Of a stretch of 64,000 bases of DNA, positions 23,367-36,075 are shown piece by piece (position 1 is the first letter of the stretch; each line of letters begins with the position of its first letter). The notes under the pieces were generated by a model. The model did no database searches, had not been told where the DNA came from, and saw nothing but the letters and a program-made list of their open reading frames with translations. A program made the position numbers and the translations under genes. This DNA comes from Channa striata (Eukaryota; Chordata; Actinopteri; Anabantiformes; Channidae): NCBI GenBank assembly GCA_033026295.1, contig CM065168.1, forward strand, positions 24,777,306 through 24,841,305, written 5' to 3'.

Positions 23367-23969
23367 GAAAATACATCTATCTTAAAACCCTTTTCTTTTA
23401 CAAATATCTATAAATACATAGGGGCCGAGAGCCCTGCAAGTAGGGCCTGTGTTTTAGCAATTTGTAGTAAAACAAGCGTCTTCATCGTGGTCGCAGGTGT
23501 CGTTGATACAGATCACGTTTTGGAGAACCACTGTGTTTGGTTATCAGGTGTCACAGTGAAGTTAAATTGTGAGTCTGTTTTAATTTGATAGTTAGTCGAT
23601 TGGTGATATCGGAAAAAACGTATAATATGTTTTATTGATGGCAAGACAAACCTTGTTTACTACTCACAGCACAGCTGTACTGCCCTTCCAGTCTATTATA
23701 AAAAAATACTCAGTGTTCAGGCAGCTTCTTTCCGCTGTGGCAGAGTTTGGTCTTTCAGAGAAGAGCGATTTAAACGCTGACTGTGCTTGTCGACGCACTT
23801 GTCATTTATGCCAGAAATACCATTAATCAGCACTAAACGATTAGCAAAATGTGAAGTTACTCCATGAGTAACTTGTACATCATTTTTACAACACAGATAA
23901 TTTGCAAACATTCATATAGTTTAAATTTGACTGGCAGCTGCAGCTCATGCCTGCAAAAGTTTTTGAAGG

Positions 23970-24280
23970 ATCCAATTCAATTCAACTTTATTTATATAGC
24001 GCCAATTTACAACAAAGTCATCTCAGGGCACTTTACATAATAAAGTCAAGACTATACAAACATGTAGAGAAAACCCAACAAATCCCCCTTGAGCAGCTAT
24101 TGGCAACAGTGGAGAGGAAAAACTCCCTTTAACGGAAGAAACCTCCAGCAGAACCAGGCTCAGGGTGGGCGGACATCTGCCTTGACCGGTTTTGCTGAGT
24201 GGAAAGTGGAGAGAGAAAAGAACAGAGCAACAAAAGCAAAAACAAAAAAAAACATTGGGCAAGTTGGTAGGACCAGTATA
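23970..24280 (-). repeat. GAATT-tailed teleost interspersed repeat, copy 2 (inverted)
   Basis: This is the reverse complement of the repeat at 18640-18978. On the plus strand it starts CAATTCAATTCAACTTTAT, then reads ATATAGCGCCAATTTACAAC, ATCTCAGGGCACTTTACATA and AACTCCCTTTAACGGAAG. It is very similar to copy 1, with scattered substitutions. The two copies face opposite ways about 5 kb apart. Confidence 0.75.
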
Positions 24281-24724
24281 TCTGCTTAACACAATTTCAC
24301 TTTTAGAATGACAGCCTTAGCCTTAACTAATTGGGATCACTGCACTGTCTGTGTCCCAAATATTGGCTGCCTTGATAAAGAAGCTGCACATGGATAACAG
24401 AGTGTGAATGGCAAGTCTAGAAAAAAACATCCCTACCAGTACTCTACTCATTGCTTACCAGTTTGAAAACCAGCTGTGCCAGCTGAAATGGCATTAAGCT
24501 TTGTCCATCATTCAGAGGTATTTACCAAAGTTTTGGTCCTTTGTGAAGCTTTTTAGACTGACACTAAGGCTTTCTAGCTCAGGTAGAGTGCGTCTCACTT
24601 TGTTCGAATGGCACCACGTATGGCACTAGGCAAATGTCCATTAGGCAAAACCTCAACAGACTTTCTGTCAGGGACCGGGAATGTTTCTAATGTGACACAT
24701 AACAATAGAAGTGTTGAGACATAC

Positions 24725-24755
24725 ATCTGATGCTTTTATCCAAAGCAACTTTAAA
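24725..24755 (-). repeat. SINE tail relic
   Basis: ATCTGATGCTTTTATCCAAA followed by GCAACTT is the reverse complement of the conserved 3' end of the SINE at 52934-53103. Only this end survives. Confidence 0.6.
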
Positions 24756-26398
24756 GTGAGGTAATGGCAAGCAAAAATCTAAAGCCTCTCACTTATCAAC
24801 TCTGGACAATGTTAAAAGAACTCAAGCTCCGACGTTGTCCAGAGTGGCCTTTCAGACCTGAACCATACAGGAGCGAGAGATTGGACAGCGAGCAGTTTTT
24901 TGAATAATAGGAGGAATTTTGTGGGATCACTGAAATGAAAGGTTTTGCTTGATGACTTTGTGTGGCGCTGGGACCACCAGAGTGCATTGGTCAGAGGGGA
25001 TTGTAGATCTAAATGAGGGAGTTAGGGTAAGCAGGAGCTGTTGTGCCCCGGGACCAGACAAGAGGTAACACCTGTGACCGAGGCAACCATCTTGACATGT
25101 GTCAAGAGTCAGTTATGGACAGATGTGACAGAGAGAATCCAGTCATTTTCCAAAATCGTCCCGAATTAGATAGTAAATAAAACAGAAATAATGTAAGTTA
25201 TGTATTCTTTCTCTGAGGCATGGTACCAACTGACCCACCCCTTTGTGTCTATGCTCAAAGTTTTCAGTATATTCAAATTTTGACATAGTAGTATGTAAAG
25301 TTTTGCAGTGAGGTGGAAAGCTTCGTGTACCAGCCCACCAAGGACTTTTTATTTGAAGTTGTTCACACGGCGTCCAATGGTGGCAGTGGGACTTGTGGTG
25401 ACAATATGATAAGCCTAAAAACATGAAAAAGTGACACAGTTTGATGCCTTCGGAAGCGTCACTACCCTGCGCTATAGGATGAAAATGTGTTGCGTCACCA
25501 GTGACACTCCACGCGTCCTGCTGACAGAAGCCTGTGAAAGGGGGATTGGAATTTTTTTACCCTTGTGTTGTCCATCCACTTGGAGACACAACAATGGGAC
25601 ATCAGTGTAAAAGCTGTCCTGTCCACTAAAGAACCACTAAATGTAAGGTCTCTATTACCAACAGAGGAAAGTAGTGTCATGTTGTAATTGAGGAGCCAAA
25701 TCTATGAGGAAAAAGTCCAGGTCATATTGGCACAAACAAAATTTTGGATCTGCATGCATGTAACATCCATGTCTCACTGCTCTGCTAAGCCCACCAGCAG
25801 GCTTCTGAAAGCTTGCCTATCAGAACAGAGTGGACCTGAGGTGAGGCTGTCTTAAAGAGTGCTTAAAGAGCACAAAGATGCATTATAACAGTTTTTGAAT
25901 AACATGGCCATTTTAACAAATACTAAAAAACAGCTGGCCAGGAGTAGAAATCATTAAATCCAGATTATGTAGGGGATTAAATCAGATTTCAGTGAAAAAG
26001 TTTTTTTTATTTAAGAAACATTCGAATTAGCAGGAAGTATGATACAACATTGGCAAAGTTGTGCAACAATGACCATAAATTCACACTGTGATTCTAAGCA
26101 TGAAAAAACATGGAATGTTTGGAGTGATGTTTAGCATAAACCTCACTGGCAAATACTAAAAAGAGCAAACAATGAGAGAGACGTTTTTCTTCATAAATAA
26201 AGGCTTGTCTCAGATTCAAGCCTGATTCAAATAAAAGCTCATTTCTCCCTTTCTCAGTTCTAGTACAAAGTTAGTAAAAGTTTGAAAAATAGATATTAAC
26301 CAATGATTATGCCAACTGATACCAGTTGTCAGGTAGACTCACAGCTTTCAGTGCCAGTCCATGGTTTGTTAATTTACAGTTGAAATGAATTTACCTGC

Positions 26399-26430
26399 AA
26401 TGAAGTCACTTGCTTTGAAGTGACTTCATT
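26399..26430. repeat. Perfect 13-bp inverted repeat (hairpin)
   Basis: The arms AATGAAGTCACTT (26399-26411) and AAGTGACTTCATT (26418-26430) are exact complements around a GCTTTG loop. No surrounding transposon is evident, and the pairing does not extend outward. Function unknown. Confidence 0.7.
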
Positions 26431-28789
26431 ACACCGAGGTGGAATGAACGGAGCTGAACTGATCAAAGAATTCGAGTGAGAGCAGCGACAGAGTCGGCGA
26501 CTGTGCTCGGATCCGCTCTGTCACTGCTGCGCTATATTTAGCTAACACACACCAACAAGCCACACAACAGTAGGCACACACTGACCCCCACCATCTGCCT
26601 GCTCGCTCACACACTCACACACACACAGGCAGTCGCACACCTCAGGGTTTCAGTGCCAACTGTTGCCGACAGACCCCTCTAGGTGAACCCAGGTGGACTT
26701 GTTACGATTCTCGTCACGAGGTGGTCTTAGTCTCATACATACAGGGGACTCCCCGCTTTGTTGCTGTGGTGATAGTCAATAATTTTTTCACTATGCCGGA
26801 TGCATAGACTGTATGAGTATACAACGACGACAAGGATGGTGTGAGAGAAGAGCTATAGGGAGCCATTTTAATGAGCTGGTTTTATGTGTGTTTGTGTGCG
26901 CAGGTTCACTCTGTGTATAGAACGCATCCATCGCTCACACTGCTTCAGTTACACTAAAAGGACAAAATGACCCCACAATATTAGCATTACTCATCTGCCT
27001 GTTCACATTCCATTCATATTCTCAGTCATCCTATCATTCTTATCATTACTGAGCCTCGAAGCACTGTTATTCACACACTCATGGGCGTTTTGATTTGAGC
27101 AGGGACATTTTCTGCCACCTCCTGTAGTCAGGATTGAGAGATGACTTTACAGTACAGCCTAAACTGAGATGTCACACTGATGTGACTCTACATAGAAAAT
27201 CAATTCCTGATGATGCCACGAGTGTCTGAGACAGTATTCAGTGTGATTTTTTCTGGCAATACACACCTATTTTGGGATTATACACACACACACACACAAA
27301 ATCATTTTTGGGTATGATAATACAGAATAAGCACTCGATCTTTTCTGTTGTTTGGTGAGTACAGCAGCTCCTGGCTGTACATTGTAAAATCAAACCATTC
27401 CTACATATGTGGCTGTTTTTCTAATGTTCCTTATGCTATAGAAAAAAAATAGATTTCACTCTCTGTTTGGTACTCTTTTTGTCAGCCAGCGCCTTCTACA
27501 TCCTGCACCCTTTTTGTCTACAAATCCCTCTGGTCATGCGTTCACATCAGACAATGACAGAAGGCGATGTTTTGTTTTGTTTTTGATTTTGATTTTTTTC
27601 CTGTGGAGTTGTATTTAAGGGTCCGCAGTGCGTTCTTTTCCCTACTCTCAAACGATTGGAGTGTCGGGGTGAAGAAGACTTTTGCTGTCCTCACAGGCGT
27701 GCAGCCTATTAGACAGGCAGACTGACAGTGCAGCCTAGTGGTAAAGGAACGGAGCCTCACACATGAACGCAGATCGGGGACATAGCACACACATACACAC
27801 AATAACCATGTCTGCCTGGACAAAACCCCTCGGCATTTCTGTGTTTATGTCTTGGTTGCTCCAGCCTTTATTGGGGCATCGCACGTAGGCACCGGGCTCC
27901 CCTCTACATGCTTTGTAGGAAGCATTATAGACTCACACAGAAACCCCTGTGTCTCCCAGCCTGATGGGGGTTGGGGGGGTTTGGCAGGCACAGCACTGAC
28001 TGAATTTGGCCCAGACACTCATCTCGCCTAACCTCCATTTTCCCCTTTTAGCAGAACAGCTGCACGTATGTTCACATTTAATATTCACAGACGTCGTTCA
28101 CTCATAGTCTTAAATGTTTGGAGGATAAGTAGAAGCCATTTCGTTCCTGTTTTGTGTACTGTATGTGTGAGGCAAATCAAGCAGTCCCAGCAGCGGCACT
28201 TCAACAGCAGCCTTGTCATGATGGCAGCCGAGCGTTGACAGTGTTGTGCTGCCGTGTCCCGGGGCTTACAGGGCGTACAGTTTAGAAACTCAGCATGGGA
28301 GCGGTGCCGGCAGACCTCTGAGCACGGCTGTGACACAATCATCCTGCATATGTTTAACCACACTTACTACTTAAGATAACAACTTTAGGAAGTGTTTTTT
28401 TTCTGTTTATATAGATTTAAGATCATTAAACAGTGTACATCAGAATCTGAAACATGTTTATTGCCAGGGCAGAGTTAGGTACACAGTACTAGGAGTCTTG
28501 GTATAGTACGCTGTATATCCTATTATAAATGGTATTTTACCAAATAAATAAAATTATTATTATTGTTAATGTTGTTTTTGCTGTTGTTGTTGTTTGAAGA
28601 TATTATTATTTCAACAGATTTTATCATCATAGTTATTTTTCTTTGTAGTTGTGGAAGCAGCATAAAACTAATTAGAATTACACTTTGTAGAAATAGTATT
28701 AGAAATAGTAGTATCACCAAAGCTTTACTATGTGTATAACAACTTAAATAACAAGAAGAAAATTACATGTTATATTTTCTATTCATATA

Positions 28790-28901
28790 TTTACATTTAC
28801 ATTTATCAGATGCTTTTATCCAAAGTGACTAACGGAGTAATTTGGTACAAATGTACACACGATGGCGATGGCTGCCATGCAGGGTGCTCATCTGGCCGCC
28901 G
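28790..28901 (-). mobile_element. tRNA-type SINE, 5'-truncated copy
   Basis: On the plus strand the SINE tail appears first (CATTTATCAGATGCTTTTAT, then CCAAAGTGACT), followed by GAGTAATTTGGTAC and CTCATCTGGCC, which also occur in the reverse complement of the SINE at 52934-53103. This copy has about 38 extra bases between those two blocks and lacks the tRNA-like head. Confidence 0.65.
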
Positions 28902-29846
28902 TATTTTATACATAACGAAAGCAATAATAACAATATCTATTAATATTACTCTTATGGGTAATAATATATAACAGCGAAAACAATAATATCTATTACCATA
29001 TTTCTTGAAATTATTACTTCTATTAGTACATGTTGGTAATATTTTCATTAGTAGTAGTACATGGTGGTGGTTGTAATTGCACACAGTAAAAACACATTTT
29101 TATAATTATGCTATTGTGCAGTACAAAAATAACAGCTAACAATCACTCTTGTCATTAGTAGCAGCATAAGTAGTATTAGTAGTAATGGCATTAATCCCTG
29201 CATATAATAGTAGCAACGGTGTATATTAGTCGTAAATACAGAGTAAGGATGATGTGGGTTACCATGGTGAACCCTATCAACACTGAAATGTGGTTGTGTT
29301 GTTGACTTGTGAAAGCAGTCTCATCACAACTGGCATTTAGTAGCTGTTCCGGGCCTTTCGAACACATCACATGAGCCTTATCCCAACACAGTGGAAAACT
29401 ACGAAACAATGACAAAACTACGAAATGGCCCTTGTGATGGCTTAGTTTTGTCAGGTTTATAGTTTTAAAGTTAATCTTACTTCAGCATTTGTGGGGTGAC
29501 AAATGACTTTAAATCTTATTTCCTATCACCTCTATGAATCACACGGAGTGTGTAACGATTTTACTTCGACACAGCTCACATCGCTGCAGCAGTGTGTGAA
29601 GAAAAGTGTGTGAGCGCTCCCTACCTTCTTGTCAGTCGATACATGATCACAGTCCTTGAATAACAGACGTACTCATACCTACACACACATGTGAGGTCAC
29701 ACTGTGTTGCACCTGGACATACAGCAGATAATAGCTTTATGAAAACAATACACTAAATTGATAGTCGATCTTTGTCCTTGAGCCTCGCAGACATGCTGCT
29801 GTTTTCAGTTCATCCCATCAGTCAGATATTTGCCACTGGGTAGGTG

Positions 29847-29848
<2 letters not shown>
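28902..29848. other. Intergenic DNA upstream of the EPHA8 promoter
   Basis: AT-rich with many ATTATT/AGTAGT-like short repeats (28920-29200), then more complex sequence. No gene or named element seen. Confidence 0.5.

Positions 29849-29882
<34 letters not shown>
29849..29882. repeat. (TG)n microsatellite upstream of EPHA8
   Basis: About 17 uninterrupted TG units, roughly 570 bases before the EPHA8 start codon. Confidence 0.95.
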
Positions 29883-29883
<1 letters not shown>

Positions 29884-29989
29884 AGCCAATGACAAATGAG
29901 GGTAAATAATGGGGGGGTAGTAGGTTGGGGATGCATTTTGCCAGCTCATGACCCAGAGAGATAAACAGAAAGTCAGAGTTGGCCAGGCA

Positions 29990-30419
29990 GGTAGGGCGGG
30001 AGGGTGTGGCGGAGGGAGCCCTTAAATGTGCAGCGGCGGATGATTCTCTATTCTAATTGGCTGGTGAGACTTTGACAGACGCGCTCATCCCTCCCCCGCC
30101 CCTCTGACTGCCTGCTGAAAGTATATGTATGTATGTGTGTGTGTGTGAGGGAGCCGGCAGACTGAAGACCGAGAGCCACAGAGGCAGGCTCCAACTCCAG
30201 CCCAATGAGCTCGCAGCCCTCGCACTCACACACACTCCTCACACACGCACACACACGCTCTGCTCAGCGCCGGCTCTCGCTCCAACCCTGGGACACAGAG
30301 GGAGAAGAAGAGGGAGAGGAGAGGAGAGAGAAGCAGCGAGCGGCAGAGAGGGCGAGTGAGGGCGAGGGAGTAAGAGAGGAAGGAGAGAGGGAGACTGGCG
30401 GGGTTTGAGGAAGAGCACC
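29990..30419 (+). promoter_or_regulatory. Probable EPHA8 promoter and 5' leader
   Basis: The stretch is clearly richer in GC and CpG than its surroundings. It has a GC box GGGCGGG (29994-30000), an inverted CCAAT box ATTGG (30056-30060) and an inverted GC box CCCCGCCCC (30094-30102). The part nearest the gene is a GA-rich purine tract (about 30296-30400) typical of a 5' UTR. There is no clear TATA box at a fixed distance, and the transcription start cannot be placed. If transcription starts near the CCAAT box, the leader has upstream ATGs. One (30205) opens a frame ending at 30408, only 11 bases before the main ATG, which could dampen translation. Confidence 0.55.
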
Positions 30420-30507
30420 ATGGCTTCAGATCCGGGGCTGGCTGCGATGCTGCTATGGACTATATCACTACAGGCTGTGGGCACAGTGGGAACTAACACC
30501 AACGAAG
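30420..30507 (+). CDS. epha8: EPHA8 Eph receptor, coding exon 1 (signal peptide)
   Basis: This is the first coding exon of an Eph receptor tyrosine kinase, a single-pass membrane receptor for ephrins that guides axons and sorts cells. The ATG sits in a near-ideal Kozak context (GCACCATGG). The 29 complete codons start MASDPGLAAMLLW and include a hydrophobic core typical of a cleaved signal peptide, then a polar end GTNTNE. The exon ends in phase 1 at a consensus donor (AAG|GTAAGAG, 30508). The remaining G joins the TG of exon 2 to make Val. Eph genes typically have a short signal-peptide exon, then a 65-bp exon, with a long first intron, and this matches. The upstream region looks like a promoter. 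The exon itself is too variable to name the paralogue; the name comes from exon 2. Confidence 0.88.
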
Positions 30508-32460
30508 GTAAGAGTGTGTGTGAAAAAGTGTGTGCTCATTTGTAACGACAGAGTTAATAATGTATGTTCTCTAACAACGGGGGGCTGACTTCATATATGT
30601 GCAGATCCTGGAGATCCTGCAAAACACACACGAAGACATGTAAACACACTTTCACGGAGGGTGTGTTTGTGTTTCCTAACCTGAGGTGTGACATCAAACT
30701 TTGCTCCGCACAAGAACTCAAGCAAATCTGGGTGATGTCTGTCTGTGTGTGTGTGTGTGTCTGCGTGAACTCATCTTGACATCGCTCATCTTTGCCCGGG
30801 TTGCGTGTCAGCTGCAGTAACAGCGCATGTGTCTGCTGTGGGGTTAGGGAGTGACGTGAAAATGTGGCTTTCTGTGTGTGTGTCTGCGCTGTTTCCCTAT
30901 ACGGATGCCTTTGTGCATCTAACCTTTGTATTTCTTCTCGTGTATGGAGTTAAAACAGTGTAATATCTCTTTACACGTCCATGTGCGATTCTATATGTGC
31001 ACACACACTGCACACTTTGCTCCCATAAGCCTCGGTTTGTTTACCTCCATCTTCCCGTCGTCCTTCGCCTTTTCCACCACAACACGGAAAACTGCTGTTG
31101 TCATTTGTTCAACTAATGCCACACGCTCGCTCCACAAAGTCCCTCAGTGCTTTTCTTTACGTGAGTGTGTGCGACGGGGTTCTTGACATAGGTCTGGTCT
31201 CGGGAGGCTGAGTGACAGCAGCGACTCCACTGTTAGGGCCTTCTTCGCCCCTGAGAGAAACATTCAGCCTACCACTGCAGGGGGAACAAAAACAGCAGCA
31301 GCAGCAGCGGAAGAAGAGATAGTGGAGACAAAAAGAGAGAGAGAGATCAGTACTTTGGTTCAGGTGGGATCACCTCAGTAGTGAAAGGTGAGGGCAGACA
31401 CTTATCCTGAATTAAGCTCTGTAAAGTGGAGCTGGGAGAGTCGGGTCGCCTGAGGTCAGACAGAGCAGGAGGCAGACAGTGTGTTGCAACAGTTGCAACC
31501 CACCATTAAAGCCTGTGTTATTTACACGTCACATTTTATTCCCTTCTTCACTTTGCTGTAATTTTCGCTAAACGACTTCCACATCAAGTGTCCTCATCTG
31601 TCCCTCTGTTGCATCTTTGCTATTCAAATCAATTCGACCTCTCCTGTGGTGAGGGTTCCCCTTCGCCGATGAACGATTCGGTGTGATCACATCAATAAAG
31701 TGAAGACACACTTTATTTTTGGCATGTCTCTGACTCTATCCCTGCTTTCAAAATTTCAAGAAATCATTTTTTTCTCTTGATCTTGCTCCATATTGAATAA
31801 GGCACAGCTCTTTCAAAAAGTAAATTTTCTGATAAAAAGCCACATTTTTAGCCAGAGGATCGTTCGTTTAAAACAAAGAAAAATTTTTTAATTCTTATAA
31901 CATTAATTTTTAAATTTAATCATATACTCTTTATTTAATAAATATTTTTAAAAAGAGTCTTGGTATTTACAGAATTTGCAGTGTTCAAAGGAATTCATTT
32001 ATTTATTCTTTATGCTCTTCCAATCTTTTCTAATTTCTTAATGGACAATTAATATGGGTCGTGGGTCGTGGGTCGTGTATGTGAACAAGATAGAAATTAG
32101 TCACGAGAGACCGTACGAAATAAGAAGACCTGAGATGGTTGAGAATGTGCGGTAGAGACGTTGTTCAGCAATTGTGTGGTCGGCGATACTGTCCCTGACT
32201 CCTTCTGTCTGTAGGTCAAATAATCCAAGTACAAATCCCTGAACCCCAAGTTGGGGTAGCAGTAAAATAGAAAAGCCGTCCGTGTACACAAGCAGCGAGC
32301 TGTATACTGCATATACCCAAACAATGAATGTCTTATGAGCTGGAAATATTACAGATGTTGCTCACAGTTGGAAGGTGCAATGTTAAATTGATTTCTAGGC
32401 CTCCCCCATTTGTTCTATAATGAGATAAAAAACTGAAAAAACATGTATGTATGGATACGT

Positions 32461-32462
32461 GT

Positions 32463-32505
<43 letters not shown>
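32461..32505. repeat. (TG)n microsatellite in intron 1
   Basis: A TG-dinucleotide run with one early interruption (TGTATG). Confidence 0.95.
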
Positions 32506-32506
<1 letters not shown>

Positions 32507-35500
32507 TGGGGATGTTAATTAACGTGAACGAATCCGATGATTTCTAGTCACACTATCCTAGACAGACGTTCTCACTGCATTAAAAGTCACCAGAGCGTTG
32601 TAAAAGTAACATCGCCCATAATATGATTTTGCTCTCATGCCACACACTGATCTAAATCAAATCAATATTTAAAGATCTTGCAAACACTGGTTTTATTCAA
32701 GTTTGGAAGTGATTAGAGGCAAAATATGATTAAGACAAAACTAATAGTACACATCTAAAGGATTTTTTTTTTCTTTTCAGGGTCAAAAGCAACTGTGCCA
32801 AAAATGTTATCTCTTTCTTTCTTTTTTTTTTTTTGCTTTGGTTTGGCTGCGGCCCGACTCGAGGGCAATTACAAATATTACACATAGAGGGAAGAGATAA
32901 CCTTTGGAATGAGCGAGGAGCTGGAAATTAAATTGATGGGAGAACAGGTAACTGTTCACACAAGAATGCAAAGACAGAGCACTCACACAGACAAGGCAGA
33001 CGCTTTGATTGATCCTCGTGCATATAGTTGATGTACGAGTAGGAGCCACGAGCAGCCATTTCATATTTCTGTCCATTGTTCATGTTTGCAGACGTATTCA
33101 TCTATTGTGGCTGTGTTCACATGTCCAGAAGTGTTTCTTTAAAGCTGAGGACATGCAACATCTTAAGTCAAACATTTTCCAAACCCTGTCATTCATGTAT
33201 TTGTGTTGGAGCAATGTGAGTGTGCGCTTGTGTGTGCATGCGAACGCATCTATTTAGGGTTCAGAGCTGGAGGAACAAAGAAACAGAGGGCAAAATCGAG
33301 TCTTAAAATTTTGACATCTCAGGACATGTTTTGCATATTTCTTGAACTTGAGACCCGAAATATAGAATCTTGCAGTCGAGCCATTATGTGCCTGTGTGAA
33401 ACAGTACATTAGAGTACAATCAGATTAGTGCTGTTTTCAATCCAGAAACATAAAAGGAGCCAAGGAGCTGGACTCGACACAGACCAGTAGGACTGTGGTA
33501 GCGGAAGGTAAAGCCTCCTGAGCTCAGCGTACGCAAACATTTCATTTAGAAGGACAGAGTTTAGTGTCTAAGCTGATGTAAATCTGTCTTTAAGTAAAAA
33601 CACGTTAAGTGCTGAGGTATCAGGGGAAAGGTTAAACCTATTTAATTGCAAACATATTTTTCTATAGGGTAAAAAAAAAAATACTGCGCTACATTCTGTA
33701 GCTCCAAAGCTTAAAAACAAAAAAATAAATTAATCTGTTTTGGCATTTGTCAGCTAATCCACTCTTTGTCAAAAGCTTTTTTTTATACTGGGGCACTTTT
33801 TCAATGCCTCAATGCACAAAAGAACACAGTAGTTTTTATAGAAGATATCACCAAATTTAAAGGGGCTGGGATTTAACCTGGTTTCTCAAAAGTGATTTAT
33901 AAAAATGCAGCGCTGGAAGTAGAGGAACGGTTGCACGAGCGTCGTCGAGACTGCGTTGTCGACACAGCGACCAAATTTGATGGAGCACATAAGATAAAGC
34001 ACAATAAAACAACGTGGGGAAAATCATCAAATGGACGTCATGTGCCCAAAAATTAATTATGTTAACGCTCCAAAAAATAAAAAATAAAATTTAGGGTGTA
34101 GTTACCCTTAAAAGCTACATGGTTCAAAGGTCATCAACAATACAGTTTATTGGCTGTTGTTTATTAATTTTGCTGTAAACTACAGAAAATGTCAAAAGCA
34201 AAAATGCTTAACGTAAAAATAAGCCTTTTTGAATGAGGATGATAAAAATGTAAATTAAAAAAATGTGGGAATGTTTGACAGCGTGTGTGCATTTATTACT
34301 ATTACAGGAAATGCAGAGATGCAACATTTAATTGATACATTTCAAAAGTACAACAAAATAAACACATACTTGACAATATCATAACACTGAAATGTTCTGC
34401 TACATTTTTCAAACTTGCCTGGGCTCATGATGAAATGAAGTGAAATGTTACTGTAGGTCATTTATTTCACTCTAGCAGGTTTTGTTTCACATTTCATCAT
34501 GACACTTTTCCGGGCAGAGTCTGTTAGCCAGTCAAGGCGAACAGTGCACAGCCACTCATGTGATTGGCTGATCGCCCATTTGGTTAGAAACAACAGCCAA
34601 CCACAAAATTGTTAGAAATGACCTTCAATGCATTTGTATATTTTGGTGGCTTGTTTTAGATATGTATGACATCACATCTGTATTTATTTAACTGGATGTG
34701 TATTTCAGAATGCATTCATTTGTTTTTGACTCCTTTGGGCCTCCATATAAAGCATCTTTTCTGCACAATTTAGTTTAGGACACTTTTCTGCTCAGTGTAC
34801 AACAGCATGTCTGAAGTAGCTATAACAACATCGCAGCAGAAAACGTCGCACAAACAGAAGCTATTTTGCGCCACGATAATGTCTCCAAGTAGTATTTCGA
34901 AGAAAACCACTATGAGCATAAGCACTGGATCTGTGTCATTTTTAGGAAGGGAAATAGCCACATTAAAGTAATTGGCACGAAATAGCGAACAGTATTTCAA
35001 TCAGCCTCAGTCGCTCAAGCCCGTGTTGGCCAAGCGTGCACACGGGGAGCGCCGAACAAAGATAGACCTCGCTGTTTAGTCCTGCAGCTCCCACACTTGT
35101 TGTGTACTGAATCACTTGCCTTTCTGGAGGTGGTGGTTTCCCCGGGCAGCCCCATCCTGTCTGCGGGGCACTGTCCCTGATTCAACTCCTGCACACTGTT
35201 TCACACCATCGCAGTCCCACTGAGGACACAGAGCATTTCTTCAGGTTGTTGTTAGTACTGGGAACATGAAAAGACCCATGCGGGGAACAGGACTCGCAGC
35301 TAATGAGCAAACTGTAGGTGGATGATTATTACCACATACCTCTGCTGCAGGAGGACCAACAGGGGAAAGAGACACAGAGGCAGGGAACAATAATAGAAGC
35401 AAAAATTATTGTACATTTTCCCCCAATTATTTTAAGATTTAAACATGTAATTTAGAAGCGACAGAATGTTGGGGAAAACAGGAAATGAACAGGGAGAAGT

Positions 35501-36028
35501 TGAAAGGAGCCAGGCTGTTGGGAGCTGCAGTTTTTTTTTTTTTTGTCTTTGTGCAATAAAAGTCAAAGACAAATTTTTGCCTTTGTGGAAAAAACAAAAA
35601 GAGACAGCAAGGCTTTTGATTTTGATCACTGCTCCAGTCGTCTCAGATGCTGCTGTTTGTATTGATCGCCCCTCACTCAATGGAATACCTGCTGCATGTT
35701 TAGCAACATCAGGAGAGAAAAATGCGTGAGAATTAGTCATAATTAACAGCTAGGAGGGGAAACCTTCCTGCAACAGATTACAGAGCGGAAAAAAATAGCA
35801 CATTTGCACTGTTGTTCCGAACGCTGAGGTTGCCACAGTGTGTAATCCTCAGCGAGTTGCTCAAGGACACCTCAGCAGGCTCGCTGACAAGGAAAGATGT
35901 TTTCCTCGCCGGCATCTCGTACTCCCAGCTCCTCGCCGCACAGCGTGGTGTCCAAACTATATCCTTAAGTCTCACGCATCAAAAACAGATCACAAGCCTC
36001 ATCAATCAGCCTGTCAGTTGGCTTTTTC

Positions 36029-36075
36029 CACACACACACACACACACTCACACACACACACACACACACACACAC
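36029..36075. repeat. (CA)n microsatellite in intron 1
   Basis: A CA run with one CT interruption. It creates spurious His/Thr-rich frames on the plus strand. Confidence 0.95.

Larger units (their letters stand above)
24281..28789. other. Intergenic DNA, no recognisable gene
   Basis: No coding exon recognised. It contains a SINE-tail relic (24725-24755), a block at 25405-25500 with a resemblance to 54880-54950, the perfect hairpin at 26399-26430, and short CA tracts near 26615 and 27285. A tRNA-, snRNA- or lncRNA-type gene is not evident. Confidence 0.5.

Noticed and set aside
30239..30502. Minus-strand frame of 87 codons over EPHA8 exon 1
   Set aside because: Shadow of the GA-rich leader and the signal-peptide exon; the plus-strand reading has the start context, the splice donor and the family match.
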